Shown in pieces: positions 29,082-41,089 of a DNA stretch of 64,000 nt (position 1 is its first letter; each line of letters begins with the position of its first letter). The notes under the pieces were generated by a model that saw only the letters and a list, made by a program, of their open reading frames with translations, had not been told where the DNA came from and did no database searches. The stretch is from Hyperoodon ampullatus. Lineage: Eukaryota; Chordata; Mammalia; Artiodactyla; Ziphiidae. The stretch lies in the NCBI GenBank assembly GCA_949752795.1, contig OX457074.1:28009980-28073979 (forward strand), read 5' to 3'. Position numbers and translations under genes: made by a program.

Positions 29082-29300
29082 AGGGCTTCCCTGGTGGCAC
29101 GGTGTTTGAGAGTCCGCCTGCCGATGCAGGGGACACGGGTTCGTGTCCCGGTTCAGGAAGATCCCACATGCTGCAGAGTGGCTGGGCCCATGAGCCATGG
29201 CTGCTGTGCCTGCGCGTCCGGAGTCTGTGCTGCACAACGGGAGAGGCCACAACAGTGAGAGGCCCGCGTACCGCAAAAAAAAAAAAAAAAAAAAAAAAAA
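29082..29300 (+). mobile_element. CHR SINE, young type
   Basis: GGGCTTCCCTGGTGGCACGG head, GTCCGCCTGCCGATGCAGGG, ACACGGGTTCGTGTCCCGG, GAGAGGCCCGCGTACCGC then about 20 As. Only 80 bases from the previous SINE. No clear target-site duplication was read. Confidence 0.92.
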
Positions 29301-29857
29301 CGGAAAGTGCAAAACTGTTTCCTATCCCAGACTCCTATCTTCCGTCTTACAATACTGTAACTGACACTTCAGAGAATCAAAGTCCACACCGTGTAGGATT
29401 TTTCCCACCAGTACAAAACACTGGCTCAAGGGCAAGTTCGAACTGGGTATTAATTCAGTTCAGCAAACATTTCCTGAGGCCAGGCCCTGTGTTAGCAGCA
29501 CTAAACTCAAAGAGGAAGCATGCCATCACTGCTTTCAAGAAACTCAGATTCTAGCAAGACAGGCAAAGCACAAATGAAAAATAACAAGAAATACCTTCCA
29601 TCTGCCGAAAGGCATGAGCTGCCCTCAAAAGAAGAACACAAGTTCACTGTGCAGAGTTGATAGGGAGAGCACAGGGGAGTTTATCAGAGAGAATGCACAA
29701 GAAGTCACCAAGACAAGAAAAAGCACATGATACACTCCAGGTGTGTCAGAGAAGGAGGGATAGGAGCTATGAATGCCCTCCAATGCCACAAGAAGTGAGG
29801 GCTTTATTCCATAGCAATGGAGCATGATGGGAGGTGTTTAAATAAAGAAGGAACCTA

Positions 29858-29976
29858 TCGGGTGGTTGGGACTCCACGCTTCCTCCATGGCGGAAAGGGG
29901 CGGGGGCAGGGTTTGATCCCTGGTTGGGAAATAAGATCCCGCAGGCGCAATGGTGTGGTCAAAAAAAAAAAAAAAA
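29858..29976 (+). mobile_element. Degenerate short tRNA-SINE
   Basis: GGTGGTTGGGACTCCACGCT...GGGGCGGGGGCAGGGTTTGA...CCTGGTTGGGAAATAAGATC...GGTGTGGTCAAAAAA. GGGACTCCACGCTTCC-type short tRNA SINE with A-tail. Flanking GAAGGAACCTATC (29848-29860) recurs after the A-tail as GAAGGAACCTATC, which supports a real insertion. Confidence 0.8.
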
Positions 29977-30334
29977 GAAGGAACCTATCATGTAGAAGTC
30001 CTGTGAACAACTGGTGATAAGCAGGCATTGCCATTAATAACACACCACTAAGCAGTCCAAGTAATAGAGATTGAGAATTCAAGTGCAGCCTCTCCTGAGC
30101 TATACCACTCATAATGCAGGGAGCAGCAATCCTGGGCAAAGAAGACCTAAGATCCTCTGACCTGACAGTCACAACATTGCTCCAGCGGAACACGCTTGCA
30201 GACCTCCCACCACCATCTCTGTTGGTTCCGAGACTGCTCTTCTTGCCTGTTCCCAACCTCGCTCACTCTCCCCACTTTCTACCTCACCAAACGGCCCCAA
30301 GGTACAGGTCTCCTCCATCCTTCCAAAGCTCAAT

Positions 30335-30735
30335 TTATGCCACTTCGCTTTTAAGAAAGACCCACGTTAGCGCCTGTTTTCCCAACCAAAAGAAATCCAA
30401 AGAGGTATCTATTTTCACAAAAAAAGGGGGTGAAATGAGAACAGTGCCCGGCATGTGTTGTGCAGCAGCCCGTACAGAGGCAATTCGCACTGTGGGCTGC
30501 AAAAGCGGGTGCAAGGGGCACCACCCAGCTCCTTCCTGGGAACCACACTCAGCACCTCAGCATCAAGCCACCATAGCTTTGAACTGTCACTGAGCTTCTG
30601 TACTTTAGCTCAATTTATTTTGTGCTTCCGTTGGCAAGATGTGTCCTATGGTCACTGCTTCTTCACTTTATGCCACTTCGGCTTATGAAAGGTTTCATGG
30701 GAACGCTCTGCTTTCAGTCATTGGGGGAAACCCAT
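30335..30735. repeat. Repeat-like block with two related ends
   Basis: TATGCCACTTCGCTTTTAAG at 30336 and TATGCCACTTCGGCTTATGA at 30668 open similar segments. In between lie CCAACCAAAAGAAATCCAAA, GCATGTGTTGTGCAGCAGCC and TTCCGTTGGCAAGATGTGTC. The text resembles an interspersed mammalian repeat I have seen but cannot name with certainty. No protein domain. Confidence 0.4.
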
Positions 30736-30804
30736 ACTTATTGTCCTCCCGCCTCCCTACAGGCTACGCATCCACTCTCGGCCTGGCCTTTCCAGCTTTG
30801 AAAA

Positions 30805-30860
30805 GACAACCTGGCTCCGCCCACTACCGCCTATATACTGCAGTGAAAGATGAGGGGAGA
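30805..30860 (+). promoter_or_regulatory. Promoter-like GC box plus TATA motif
   Basis: GGCTCCGCCC (GC box) is followed 13 bases later by CTATATACTGCA, a TATA-like motif at about 30831-30836, with purine-rich sequence downstream. The spacing suits a TATA promoter firing to the right. No exon or gene is recognisable after it, and the block adjoins repeat-like DNA, so it may be an LTR or repeat promoter. Confidence 0.3.
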
Positions 30861-31512
30861 AGCTGACAGGCAGACAAAAGGCAGCAGCAGAGAGTGAGGC
30901 CTGACGACAGACGTCGGAAGAGTTCCAGGCCCCTTCAACTTTTGAGATGTTTGGTATAATAAAAAATGTAGAAACACCTAAGGGATGGGATGAGAAAGAG
31001 CTCAAAATGGACTTCAGTATTGTTAGCATTTGTTAAATATGGGTGGTACATACACGGGGTACAATGTAATATTCTCCACTTTTCTCAGTATGAAATTTTT
31101 AATTAAAAAATACCAAAACAGGGTTTTAAAAATTAGAGGATATTTAAAATGTTTATACATTTGACAAGTTAATACAACACAAAAAAAATGAAATCTAATT
31201 GTGTAATTCACAAGGAAATCCAACAAATATTTAGAGTATTGTATCCTCAGGCATTACATGGCCTCCCTTTAAACTTCCTCAGCTCTCCCTCAGTGGGCTA
31301 TAATTCCCAGTTTACTTTAAGGGAACTTCAATATTTAAGTTATGGTTGATGTTTATGTCCCTTATACAAACATGCATTAATTTGGGGAAATCAATTATCA
31401 AACAAATATCAAAAGTAATCATTTCTACATTAGTAATGTGACTTTGCCCATTAGAGATGAGAATGGAATTACAAGATCATCAGTCACTTATTCTATAGGC
31501 CAGAGTTGATGT

Positions 31513-31708
31513 TATTGGCATTTTGGGCTGAACAATTCTTTGTCGCGGAAGGCTGTCCTGTGCCTCATAAATGTTTCAGCAGCATCCCGGCCTCTGACCA
31601 CTAGGTGCCAGGAGCACGTCTCTTGACTTACGACAACTAAAGATGTCTGTCTCCAGACATCAGCAAATGTCCCCTGGGGGGCAAAATCATTCCTGGTTGA
31701 CACCTACT
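31513..31708 (-). mobile_element. MER5A copy
   Basis: Same block order as the 20.5-kb element: GGTTGACACC...CAAAATCATTCC, GGGGACATTTGCTGATGTCT, CTGGCACCTAGTGGTCAGAG, and an end near GCCCAAAATGCCAATAAC. Non-autonomous hAT-Charlie element, minus orientation. Confidence 0.82.
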
Positions 31709-31904
31709 GATATAAACAAGCATATAGTGTTTGCTTGCCAAATAACAGCAACAGAAGATGGATAAATCCATGGATTCCAAAGGTCCTAGAATTAGCAAAT
31801 CTTCTCTATAAAACTCCTAGCCCACATCTAGAAATATTACAAAAGGAAGCAAAATGAAAAGAAAAACTAACAACACATGAGCTAAAATCTTTACTAGGGA
31901 CAGA

Positions 31905-32195
31905 ACACAGCATAGTGATCCAAAGCACAGACTTGGAGCCAGAGGACTTACATTCAGAACTCACCAGCTGTCACTCACCAACTGTGTCACTCACCAGCTG
32001 TGTGACCTGGAGCAAATGACTTAGCCTCAAGTATCTCAACTTGCTCACCTCTAAAATGGCAAGGAGACAACTAATACCTACCTCCTATGGTTATTTATTT
32101 TCACTTAAGAATTAAGCGAAATAATACGTGTAAAGTGCTTAAAAGAATGCCTGGCATACAGTGAGTGCTCAGTAAGTGTTAGTTAGTGTTATTTC
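31905..32195 (+). repeat. MIR with an internal small duplication
   Basis: CATAGTGATCCAAAGCACAG, GACTTGGAGCCAGAGGACTT, CTGTGTGACCTGGAGCAAAT, GGTTATTTATTTTCACTTAA, CCTGGCATACAGTGAGTGCT: MIR in plus orientation. The ACCAGCTGTCACTC / ACCAACTGTGTCACTC / ACCAGCTGTGTGAC run shows a local tandem duplication of the CAGCTGTGTGAC block. Confidence 0.85.
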
Positions 32196-32199
32196 ACTA

Positions 32200-34229
32200 A
32201 AATTCCATATTTTCAATTTATACAAAGTGGAAATCACTTTACAGATTTCAACATACAACACTGTATTTATAGAAAATAAAATATCATGCTATGTAACTAC
32301 TTTATCTACTTGACAGAGGAATTATTTTCACCCATTTTCACCATCTCGGTAAAATAATAATGGTTATGATTATGCAATCATAATAATGATTATGCTCTCC
32401 AATAGCCACTGGAGAAACAAGTGTACTTGTACATCGCTGACAAAGACAAGCTAACCCCTAAAACGGGCTCTGAGGGGAGATCACAAAGCCTACCATCAAC
32501 ATTAATCACCAAACATATTAGCCAGGGATATCTCAATAAAAGTAACACAGAAGTAGAGATTAGGGACAGAATTACTAACTCCGGGAGCTATGAGGGAAGT
32601 GACTTAATTTCAAGAGTTAATGTCTCTGATATGTAGGCTCAGGTGCCCACCTCAGCACTGGATATGAAGATGCCTACCACAATTAATCAGGTCCCAACAG
32701 TTCATTTCTAACTGCGGTCTCCCTGAACCTCACTGTGGCTACTTCTGTAGCGTAGCTCTCCATACAAGGCAGGTCTCTGGTAACTCTCTTCTCTGGTTCT
32801 TCAGAAAACAGCATGACCTGGCTACACATACTCCTGAAGAAGTTCAAGCGTCTTCTTGAAAAACATAAAATAGAAACTGCCAGCCGAAGTCAAAGTGAGA
32901 CAATGTCTCAAGCCACACTAAAATGGACTCTAAAAAATACAGAGATCTAGAAACTACCTCTATACGACGCCAGCACCAGACACACCTCGCCGTGCACCAG
33001 ACACACCTCGCCGTGTAGCCGACACTCTTGGCCAGGATACACGGATACACCCGTGTCTACAGCATGCAACCCTGCCACATAGCAGACAGACACTGACCAA
33101 GCTGGGTCTTGTACAGCCTCTGCCATGGGGATAGAAAGGCCCGGAGAAGGGCGCTGAGTCGCTTAAACCCACCAGTGTGGGAAGAAGCACCACGTCCACC
33201 CATTGAGAAGGCCACCCCTATTTGCCTTGACTCTTTCTCTTCCTGTTAAAAATTATCCAACTTTCACCAAAAGAATACACAACACTAACTTTCTGCAAAC
33301 TCCTGCCCCTGTGGGGAATGCACTCCTGGAGGATGTAACTTCACAGACAAAAAAGCTGGAATCAGTAACCAAGGTTCTAATTCAAATCCGGTCTAATTCA
33401 AATCCATTAACCCCTGTGATCCGTTGCCGATCTACAAAAAGAGCCTAACAGCATATTAGTCGTTTGACCAGCCAGCGTCCATCCCTTTTTCTGGTAATAA
33501 AAGTCCACAAATTCCCTCAGAGTAGGCACCTCTCCCCGCCTCTCAGTCAGCGTGGCTCTGGTGGGATCGACTCCGCCAAAGAGCCACGGGTGCCACGTGA
33601 CCAGAACTGGCCAATCCCAGTCTCACAGCCTCAAACAGCGATTGGCTCCAGGTCAGACATGTGACCCCATAAGAGCCAATGAGACATCATGAGACTTTTG
33701 CTGAGGCTTCTGGGAAAGAGACAGGCGCTCTTTCCGGCTGAATCTAAACGCTGACAGGCTACAGGGGGTGAATATGCTACAGCCGATTTTCTAACATACA
33801 GTTCCTACAACTGAAGTCCATACAGGAAAAGGCAGAGTTGACTCGTGGGGAGAACCTGAGTCCTGATGACTTTACTTGAGCCCTGAATCCAGCTAGCTGT
33901 GCCTGACTTTGCAGTTAGGTGAGCCTAACTCAAATTTCTTTCCAGCTTAAGCCAATTTAGGTTGATATTTCAGGCAGCTGAAGCGAACTGATGTATATGT
34001 GTATATCTGATTAGTACCTCACAGGATGTGAAAAATAGAATGAACTGATAGCTGTCTTGTAAAACAGTGTATATATACATGATTATTAAAAACACTGGTC
34101 ACAGGTATTGATTAATAATAACAAGTGCAAAGAGAAAAAAGTGGGCATGGGAGAGAAATGACTTAGTGTGATATGTGGTTATTCTGACTCTTGAAAATAT
34201 TCCAAAACATTTGTTTAAACAATTTTATC
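32200..34229. other. No gene recognised; CCAAT-rich patch near 33.6 kb
   Basis: Mostly unassigned. Between 33610 and 33690 four CCAAT/ATTGG motifs occur (GGCCAATCCC, GATTGGCTCC, AGCCAATGAG) in a moderately G+C-rich patch. A 48-codon plus-strand frame at about 32811-32950 begins MTWLHILLKKFKRLLEKH after an acceptor-like TTCTTCAG, but nothing supports it as a gene. The 21-bp tandem repeat at 32974 is the only clear structure. Confidence 0.45.
32974..33015. repeat. 21-bp perfect tandem duplication
   Basis: CACCAGACACACCTCGCCGT plus G occurs twice in direct succession (32974-32994, 32995-33015), followed by a looser third relative (TAGCCGACACTCTTGG). It is CpG-containing in otherwise AT-rich DNA. 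Confidence 0.85.
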
Positions 34230-34530
34230 ATAAAGCTATTTCAGCAATAATAATAAGAATAATAACAAGAGCCATTTGCTGAATGCTTACTGTGGGCCAG
34301 AGGCCATTGAAATGACTATATTATGTAATCTGCTTGAGTCCTCATAATGACCTTACAAGGTGGATGTTATTATCATTCCCACTAACAGATAAGGAAACTG
34401 AAGCACAGACAAGTTAAGTTACTCACCCACAGTTACACTGTAAATAAAAGGCAGGATTCAAATGCAGACATTCTGATGCAGCTCGTGCTTTTAGCCAAGA
34501 CACTGAATCGGAACCTACACTCAGAGTTCT
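34230..34530 (-). repeat. MIR
   Basis: GAGCCATTTGCTGAATGCTT, ACTGTGGGCCAGAGGCCATT, GAGTCCTCATAATGACCTTA, GATAAGGAAACTGAAGCACA, ACAAGTTAAGTTACTCACCC: near full-length MIR, reverse. Confidence 0.85.
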
Positions 34531-34959
34531 AATGCTGTTCCCGTGAAGCAGAAACTCAAACTCAGGCACTCCCAAAAGCATCAAATGTGAATGTAATATA
34601 CCACTATTTTAACCCTGGAAGAGTCTTAAGGACTAATTCCTACATAGTTCTGCATTATGAAAGTATACATATTTAACCACATTAGTGATTATCATTTTTT
34701 TAAAAAGTGTGAAAACCCTCACAAACCTCAACCAATTGCATCCTTTGGTTAAACAAAAGTCCTAGATGTTCCCAAGACTAAGAGGTATATTAATTAGTAC
34801 TACCTTTCCAGAAAATAACATTTGCACCTTACACAAAGTCAACTTTATGAGGACATTCCCATCACTAAGTTACTTTTCACCACTTTTATAGAACAGAAAC
34901 TTATTTTAAAATCTACCCATCTTAGTATAATATAAAAAAGAAAAAAATTTATGAACTGG

Positions 34960-35935
34960 ACTTTCTCAAAATTAAACCTTTTTCCTTTTTGAAAGACACT
35001 ATTATGTTAGAAGGATACGAAGCCAAGCTAAAGACTGAGAAAAAAACAACGGCAAGTCACATACCTCAAAAAGGATTTGTATCCAACTATATAAAGAATT
35101 CTCAAAACTCAACAGTAAGAAAACAACCCAATTAAAAGCTAGGCAAAAGATTTCAACGGCACTCCACTAAGAGGATCTAATGATGGCAAATAAGCACATG
35201 AAAAGATGTCCAATGGCATTAGTCATCAGAGAAATGCAAATTAAAACCATGATAAGATATTACCACATACCTATTAGAATGGCTAAATTAAAATCACTGA
35301 TAGTGTCAGTGATGTGGAATAGGTGGAATTCTCGTACATTGCTAGTGGGAGAATACAAAATGGTACAGACACTCTGGAAAAAGCGTTGACAGTTTCTTAT
35401 AAAGTTAAAAATATACTCACTATATCACCCAGCAATCCCCTCTCCCCAGAGACAGCTACCCTAGAGATAGAGAAATGAAAACTATGTTTGCACAAAAGTC
35501 TGTACACAAATGTTTACAGCAGCTCTATTCCTAAATGTTAAAAATTGGAAACAACGCAAATGTCCTTTAATGAGTGACAATGGAAAACTACTCAGTAATA
35601 AAAAGGAATAAACTTTCAATACATGCCATAACTTAGATGAATCTCAAAGACACAGTAAAAGAACCCAGTCTCAAAAGCTTACATGTATGATTCCACTTAT
35701 AGGACATTCTCAAAAAGACAAAACTATAGGGATGGAGAAAAGGTCAGTGGTTGCAGAGGTTATAGGATGGGGACAGTTAACTATAAAAGGATAGCATCAG
35801 GGAATTCTGGGGGGTGATAATATTATTCTGTATTCTGATTGTAGTGATGGTTGCACAAACTACACGTGTTAAATTAACAGGATAAAAGAAAAAAGTTAGT
35901 TTCACTGTATGATACTTTTAAGAATAAAATTTTAA
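34960..35935 (+). mobile_element. LINE-1 3' end
   Basis: CAACTATATAAAGAATTCTC, AAGATGTCCAATGGCATTAG, GCAAATTAAAACCATGATAA, TGTTTACAGCAGCTCTATTC, AAATTGGAAACAACGCAAAT, AACTATAGGGATGGAGAAAA and a final TTTTAAGAATAAAATTTTAA. Standard 5'-truncated L1. Confidence 0.87.
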
Positions 35936-36034
35936 AATTATTTTTAAATATGAATCTCAATGTCACAATGGACACGGTTTTTAAAAACTAGAAAGAAATA
36001 AAGAAGGATACGTGTGTTAATGAAAGGAAAACCT

Positions 36035-36334
36035 GGGCTTCCCTGGTGGCGCAGTGGTTGAGAGTCTGACTGCCGATGGGGGGGACACGGGCTCGAGACC
36101 TGGAATGGGAGGATCCCACATGCCACGGGGCAACTGGGCCCGTGAGCCACAACTACTGAGCCTGTGCGTCTAGAGCCTGTGCTCCGCAACAAGGGGGGCA
36201 ACGGCAGTGAGAGGCCCACGCACCACGATGAGGAGTGGCCCCTGCTCGCCGCAACTAGAGAAGGCCCTTGCACAGAAACGAAGACCCAACACAGCCAAAA
36301 ATAAATAAAAAATAAATAAAAATAAATACATTTA
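36035..36334 (+). mobile_element. CHR SINE, long tail form
   Basis: GGGCTTCCCTGGTGGCGCAG head, tandem CAACTACTGAGCC-like body, CAACACAGCC plus AAATAAAT tail. A 12-bp duplication AAAGGAAAACCT flanks it (36023-36034 and 36335-36346). Confidence 0.93.
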
Positions 36335-36429
36335 AAAGGAAAACCTATACATTTCCCTTTCTGCAAATGTAGGTTTTCGAGGCAAGAGTAGAGCCTCAGA
36401 AAGCATGTCTGCAAACAGAACAATCACTA

Positions 36430-38790
36430 GTTCACTAAGTACAAAATGTAGGATAGTTTTGAAGAATCCCATCACAGCTAGATAATTGGTCCAGGACCAA
36501 AAGTAAATACTGGAAGAAAAATGAAATCAACAGTGTACCACAGAGGTGATAGGCAGACTGGCCTGGACTAAGACATGTTCAGTAATAGATAATAAGGGTG
36601 GTGATTTGTAAGCATCATTCTCATCCCACTGTGGACTTCCTTCTGCGACAGTATAAGGATACCACCAGATCATCTTGAAATCAAGTCATGAAATGTACTT
36701 TTATATTTTTAAAAATAAATTATTGTCCTTAAATTAACTATTCTTATTAATTTAATCAGGGTCCTCTTCTACTGCTAAAACATTAAATCTTATTTGATTA
36801 GAGACAGACTTCAAAAAATAAAAATAAACTGTGATCAAATAGCAGGAACAAACAGTAGTAGCTAAAATTTCTTCAATCTAAACTGAAGATGATTTCTGTA
36901 TCTCTGTCTTTTACATTTGTCTCCATCAGGGGAAAAAATTATGTACCTCATAATTAACTTGGCTGGAATGAATCAGACTGCATTTGGAAAAGTTTCAGAA
37001 GACTAATGAGCTGTGATAAACAGTACCACTATCCACCTGAGCAGAAATTACTATACATAAGTTTCTTTACATAACTAACAAAACAAAAATTTAAACAAAA
37101 GAAGAACTACTAGAAAAATATTAGAGATTCATTGTTAAAGTCGGTAATTTGCCTCATACATTATGATTTTCCCTGTGGAAACCCAATTATTACCCTGAAA
37201 ACAAGACCACGTTAGAAAGTAAATGCATTGTGACAAAAGAAAGAAAAGGCAGATTGATACATTATTAAAATAAATCACACGCCATACCCTGAGGAGTAAG
37301 GAAGCCATGGCAGAGCAGGCCCCCTTCTCCTCAATGGACAGCACAGCTGTGGGGAATACACTGCAGCTAGCAAAAGCGTGTCACACTTCCTCAGGGAGGA
37401 AGCAAGTTACAGCCCACTCTAGAGAGGGCGCCCATAAACTGACGGCCACGCTCAATACCCAACGTCCAGGCCACCCACAGGCTGACTGCAACCCAACTTT
37501 CCCACCATTCCCACATAGGCCCCAGGAACCGTCAGGCCTCTGAGGCTCTGCCAATGCCCTTCCCTCTACCCAAATATCCTTTCCCTCCTCTCTCCGGACC
37601 TCAATCCTGCCCAGCTCTAAATGAACAATTCAAGGCCTATTTCCCTAAGAATGCCTCTCTCAAAACCAAAATTACTTCCTAGAGAATGACCTGCCTCTTA
37701 CTCATCCATTATCTTGGATTAAATACATCATGGAAGATGCCTTATCTGACCAACACAACTATTTTAGAAATAGGAGTCATGTTTTATACCAACTATGACA
37801 TGACATGACAACCATTCAGCTCACTAAAACCATTTAATAAATACTCTAATTGAATTTCCGAAAGAGTTGACCTAAAATAACCTAAATGCTAAGCATTTCA
37901 AGAACTGTCCTGAACCAAATTCACTTCTCATTTGAATGCCAATGTCATAGACAGGGATGTTGTATTGTCTTTAAATGTACTTGCCTTTATCCAAAACTAG
38001 AATCTCTGATGAATCTATGGGACACACATGTAAAATATTCTGCAAAGTAAAAAAGCTTTATTTATTGTACTGTGCTTAATATTCAGCCAGACTTGCATTT
38101 TTCTATAAAAGTTATAAAATTACTGAGTATGCAAGAAGCATTAGAAGAGAGACTAAGTCTATTGAGAAGAAAACTGGAAGCGAAGGTCATCAATCATTTT
38201 CTACTTTCAATAATCTCTTTCATAAAGAGGTAAATTCTCCTAAATTCCAGAATGAATAGAATTCAATACTGCAGAGTAAAATGCTTGAAATACATAAAAT
38301 AAACATCTTGATGGACCTTCCACCATCTCTTTTAGTAAGTTAAATTATAAAAAAGAACCCTAAATTTAAGAAAAGTTATATCAAGAGCTAAAATTGAGAT
38401 TTTTTTTCCATCTATTACTTTGATTATCCTGACCCATTTTTGAGAACTGTCAGCAATCTGGATCAATAATTCCAAATTATTTCTTGAAGAGAGTGAGATT
38501 CCTCCCAAGTCATTTAACATGCTTATTAATCAATAAAGATATGAAAAAACAAAAAAACCCATATTTATGAAGCAAGCAAATTATATTAAAAGACTGACTT
38601 TGAGAAAAGTTTGCTGCTTGCCAAGAAAATTTTATAATTATAAAATATTTTCTGTCATTTGTATTTCTGCATTTTCCCTTCCAGATTATCTGTGTAGCCT
38701 TGTAAACACATCATAATCCAAAGCAGTGGAGCTTTATAAATAAAATATAAATGAACGCAAGAGAGCCAACTGCATAATTAAAACAAAAGT
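36430..38790. other. No gene recognised
   Basis: AT-rich, no orientable repeats and no exon with a recognisable product. A plus-strand frame at 37307-37543 begins MAEQAPFSS; it has no splice or similarity support. Confidence 0.5.
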
Positions 38791-38794
38791 GTAC

Positions 38795-39005
38795 TGGGCT
38801 TCCCTGGTGGCACAGTGGTTGAGAGTCCGCCTGCCGATGCAGGGGACACGTGTTCGTGCTCCAGTCCAGGAAGATGCCACATGCCGCGGAGCGGCTAGGC
38901 CCGTGAGCCATGGCGGCTGAGCCTGCGCATCCGGAGCCTGTTCTCCGCAACGGGAGAGGCCACAACAGTGAGAGGCCCGCATACAGAAAAAAAGAAAAAA
39001 AAAAA
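38795..39005 (+). mobile_element. CHR SINE, young type
   Basis: GGGCTTCCCTGGTGGCACAG...CCGCCTGCCGATGCAGGGGA...GGAGCGGCTAGGCCCGTGAG...AACGGGAGAGGCCACAACAG...AGGCCCGCATAC and an A-rich tail. Confidence 0.92.
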
Positions 39006-39300
39006 GCATACCAACACCACGACAACCATCATCCCAATCAGATTACAAAATAGCAAGCAGATTATAAAATTATAGTCTACAAGCATACTTTTTAAACTAT
39101 AAATCTATATGTACTGAATATCTTATATAAAAAGCCAAGAGAGAGAGATGAAACAAAATATGAAAAGTAAATATCTCCTTCCCCAAAACCCTAACTCCAT
39201 TCCAGTCATGAGGAGAACATCACACAAACCCAAGTTGAGGGACAGTCTATGAAATACATGAACCAGGACTCTTCAAAATTGTCATTAAAAAAAGGAACGT

Positions 39301-39720
39301 CTGGGACGTTCCTGTTGGTGCAGTGTTTAAGAATCCATCTGCCAATGCAGGGGACACGTGTTCCAGCCCTGGTCCGAGAATATCCTGATTGCCGCAGAGC
39401 AACTAAGCCCGTACATCACAACTACTGAGCCTGCGCTCTAGAGCCCACGAGCCACAACTACTGAGGCCACACGCCGCAACTACTGAAGCCCGCGCACTCT
39501 AGGGCCTGTGTGCCGCAACTACTGAGCCCAGGTGCTGCAATTGCTGATGCCTGCGCACTTAGAGCCCATGCTCCGCAGCAAGAGAAGTCACCACAATGAA
39601 ATTCCGTGCACCACAATAAAGAGTAGCCCCCACTTGCCACAACTAGAGAAAACCCGCGTGCAGCAACAAAGACCCAACACAGCCAAAAATAAACAATAAT
39701 AAAAATAAATAAATAAAGGC
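39301..39720 (+). mobile_element. Expanded CHR SINE with internal tandem blocks
   Basis: Head GGGACGTTCCTGTTGGTGCA, tRNA-like part to about 39380, then several near-repeats of CGCAACTACTGAGCCC...GCGC-CTAGAGCC. Ends CAACACAGCCAAAAATAAAC. At about 420 bp it is longer than its neighbours because the CAACTACTGA unit occurs about five times. Embedded in old L1-like sequence. Confidence 0.85.
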
Positions 39721-39770
39721 ATCATCACATAAAAACAAATGAGGAAATATTTTTTTTATAAAAGAATAAC

Positions 39771-40070
39771 TGGTGGGGCAGTGGTTGAGAATCCTCCTGC
39801 CATTGCAGGGGACACGGGTTTGAGCCCTGGTCCGGAATGATCCAACATGCTGCAGAGCAACTAAGCCCATGCCCCACAACTGCTGAAGCCCCCACGCCTA
39901 GAGCCCGTGCTCCACAACAAGCGAAGCCACCACAGTGAGAAGTGCGTGCACTGCAATGAAGAGTAGCCCCTGCTCGCCGCAACTATAGAAAGCCCACACA
40001 CAACAACGAAGACCTAACGCAGCCAAAAATGAATAAATTAAATAAATTAATTTAAAAAAAAGAAATTAAG
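39771..40070 (+). mobile_element. CHR SINE, long tail form
   Basis: CTGGTGGGGCAGTGGTTGAG (head truncated), GGACACGGGTTTGAGCCCTG, CAACTGCTGAAGCCC, CGAAGACCTAACGCAGCCAA then an A-rich tail. Lies 50 bases after the expanded copy. Confidence 0.87.
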
Positions 40071-41089
40071 AGTCAAAAACAAACTAAAGAAATAAAATAT
40101 ATTTTGGGAAGAAATAGGAAAAATTATACATGGACTTGATATCTGATAGTATAACTATTAGTATTACTGAATTATCTTCTTAGGTGTGATAATGGTATTA
40201 TGTTTATGAAGAAATATGTCCTCATTCTTAGGAGACACATGATGAAGTATGAATGAAATGCCATCTAAGATTTCTGCCACTTACTTTCATCTGGCTCAGG
40301 GAAAAAAAAATTCTATCTATTTGACAGAGAAAGAGAGACAAGGCAAATTATGACATAACGCTAACAATTGGGTATTGATTGTACTATTCTTACAACTTTG
40401 CTGTAGGGGTAAAGATTTTCATAATATAAATTAAACTAACAGTTTTCTTTAACTTAAAAAAGATTCAAAACCCAAACTAATCCAGAAGTTATAATCTTCT
40501 CGTACATATAAAATACATTTTATTTTATGCTGCTTAACTCATCTCCTCCAAATTAAAAAAAAAAAAATTGAAAAGGGGTGACTTATTTTACATAGTAAGG
40601 AATTATAGCTAACATCCAGGAGTAATATTTAGGTTTCCTTCAAATTGATATTGAATACAGTCTTTTTAATCATCTGAGCAGTTTATACTGATCTTGGGCT
40701 CATTAATTGCTAACTTACCTAGTTTTTTTAAATAAAAATGTTTATTTGAATACAATTACCTTATCCCTTAAAGAAGCTGGAAAGAAGATTAAATAACCCA
40801 GAAGACACAGTTGGAAACTGTAAAGAAGTATAAGAAAGAGAGTCACTGGCAGAAGAGAAGAGCAGATCTCTTGCAAAGCTGCATTCCAGGTACCCTGCCT
40901 GGGTCAGACATAGTTCATCTTGAGCCGAAGATCCAGTAGAGACCCATCTGCCCAAAATGCCTTTCTCCAACTGAGAAAGAAGTGAAAATGCTAAGACATA
41001 TGAGAACATTTGTTGCTGTCTACAGCTAATTGAACCAGAAACCTTTAATACCATTTCTAGTCCTGAAATTCTATTATTCTACATAAAAC

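Larger units (their letters stand above)
39165..40450 (+). mobile_element. Ancient L1 3' end hosting two CHR SINEs
   Basis: GAGGAGAACATCACACAAAC, CCAAGTTGAGGGACAGTCTA and GGACTCTTCAAAATTGTCAT (39208-39285) and, after the two SINEs, AGGTGTGATAATGGTATTAT, TGTCCTCATTCTTAGGAGAC, TTTCTGCCACTTACTTTCAT (40172-40290) are consecutive blocks of an ancient L1 3' end. Confidence 0.6.

Noticed and set aside
32811..32955. 48-codon plus-strand frame MTWLHILLKKFKRLLEKH after an acceptor-like site
   Set aside because: No homologue, no partner exon and no promoter; too short to support.
37307..37543. Plus-strand frame starting MAEQAPFSS, vaguely like the RDM1 start MAEL-PF
   Set aside because: Wrong strand for RDM1, no RRM follows and no splice donor in phase; chance resemblance.
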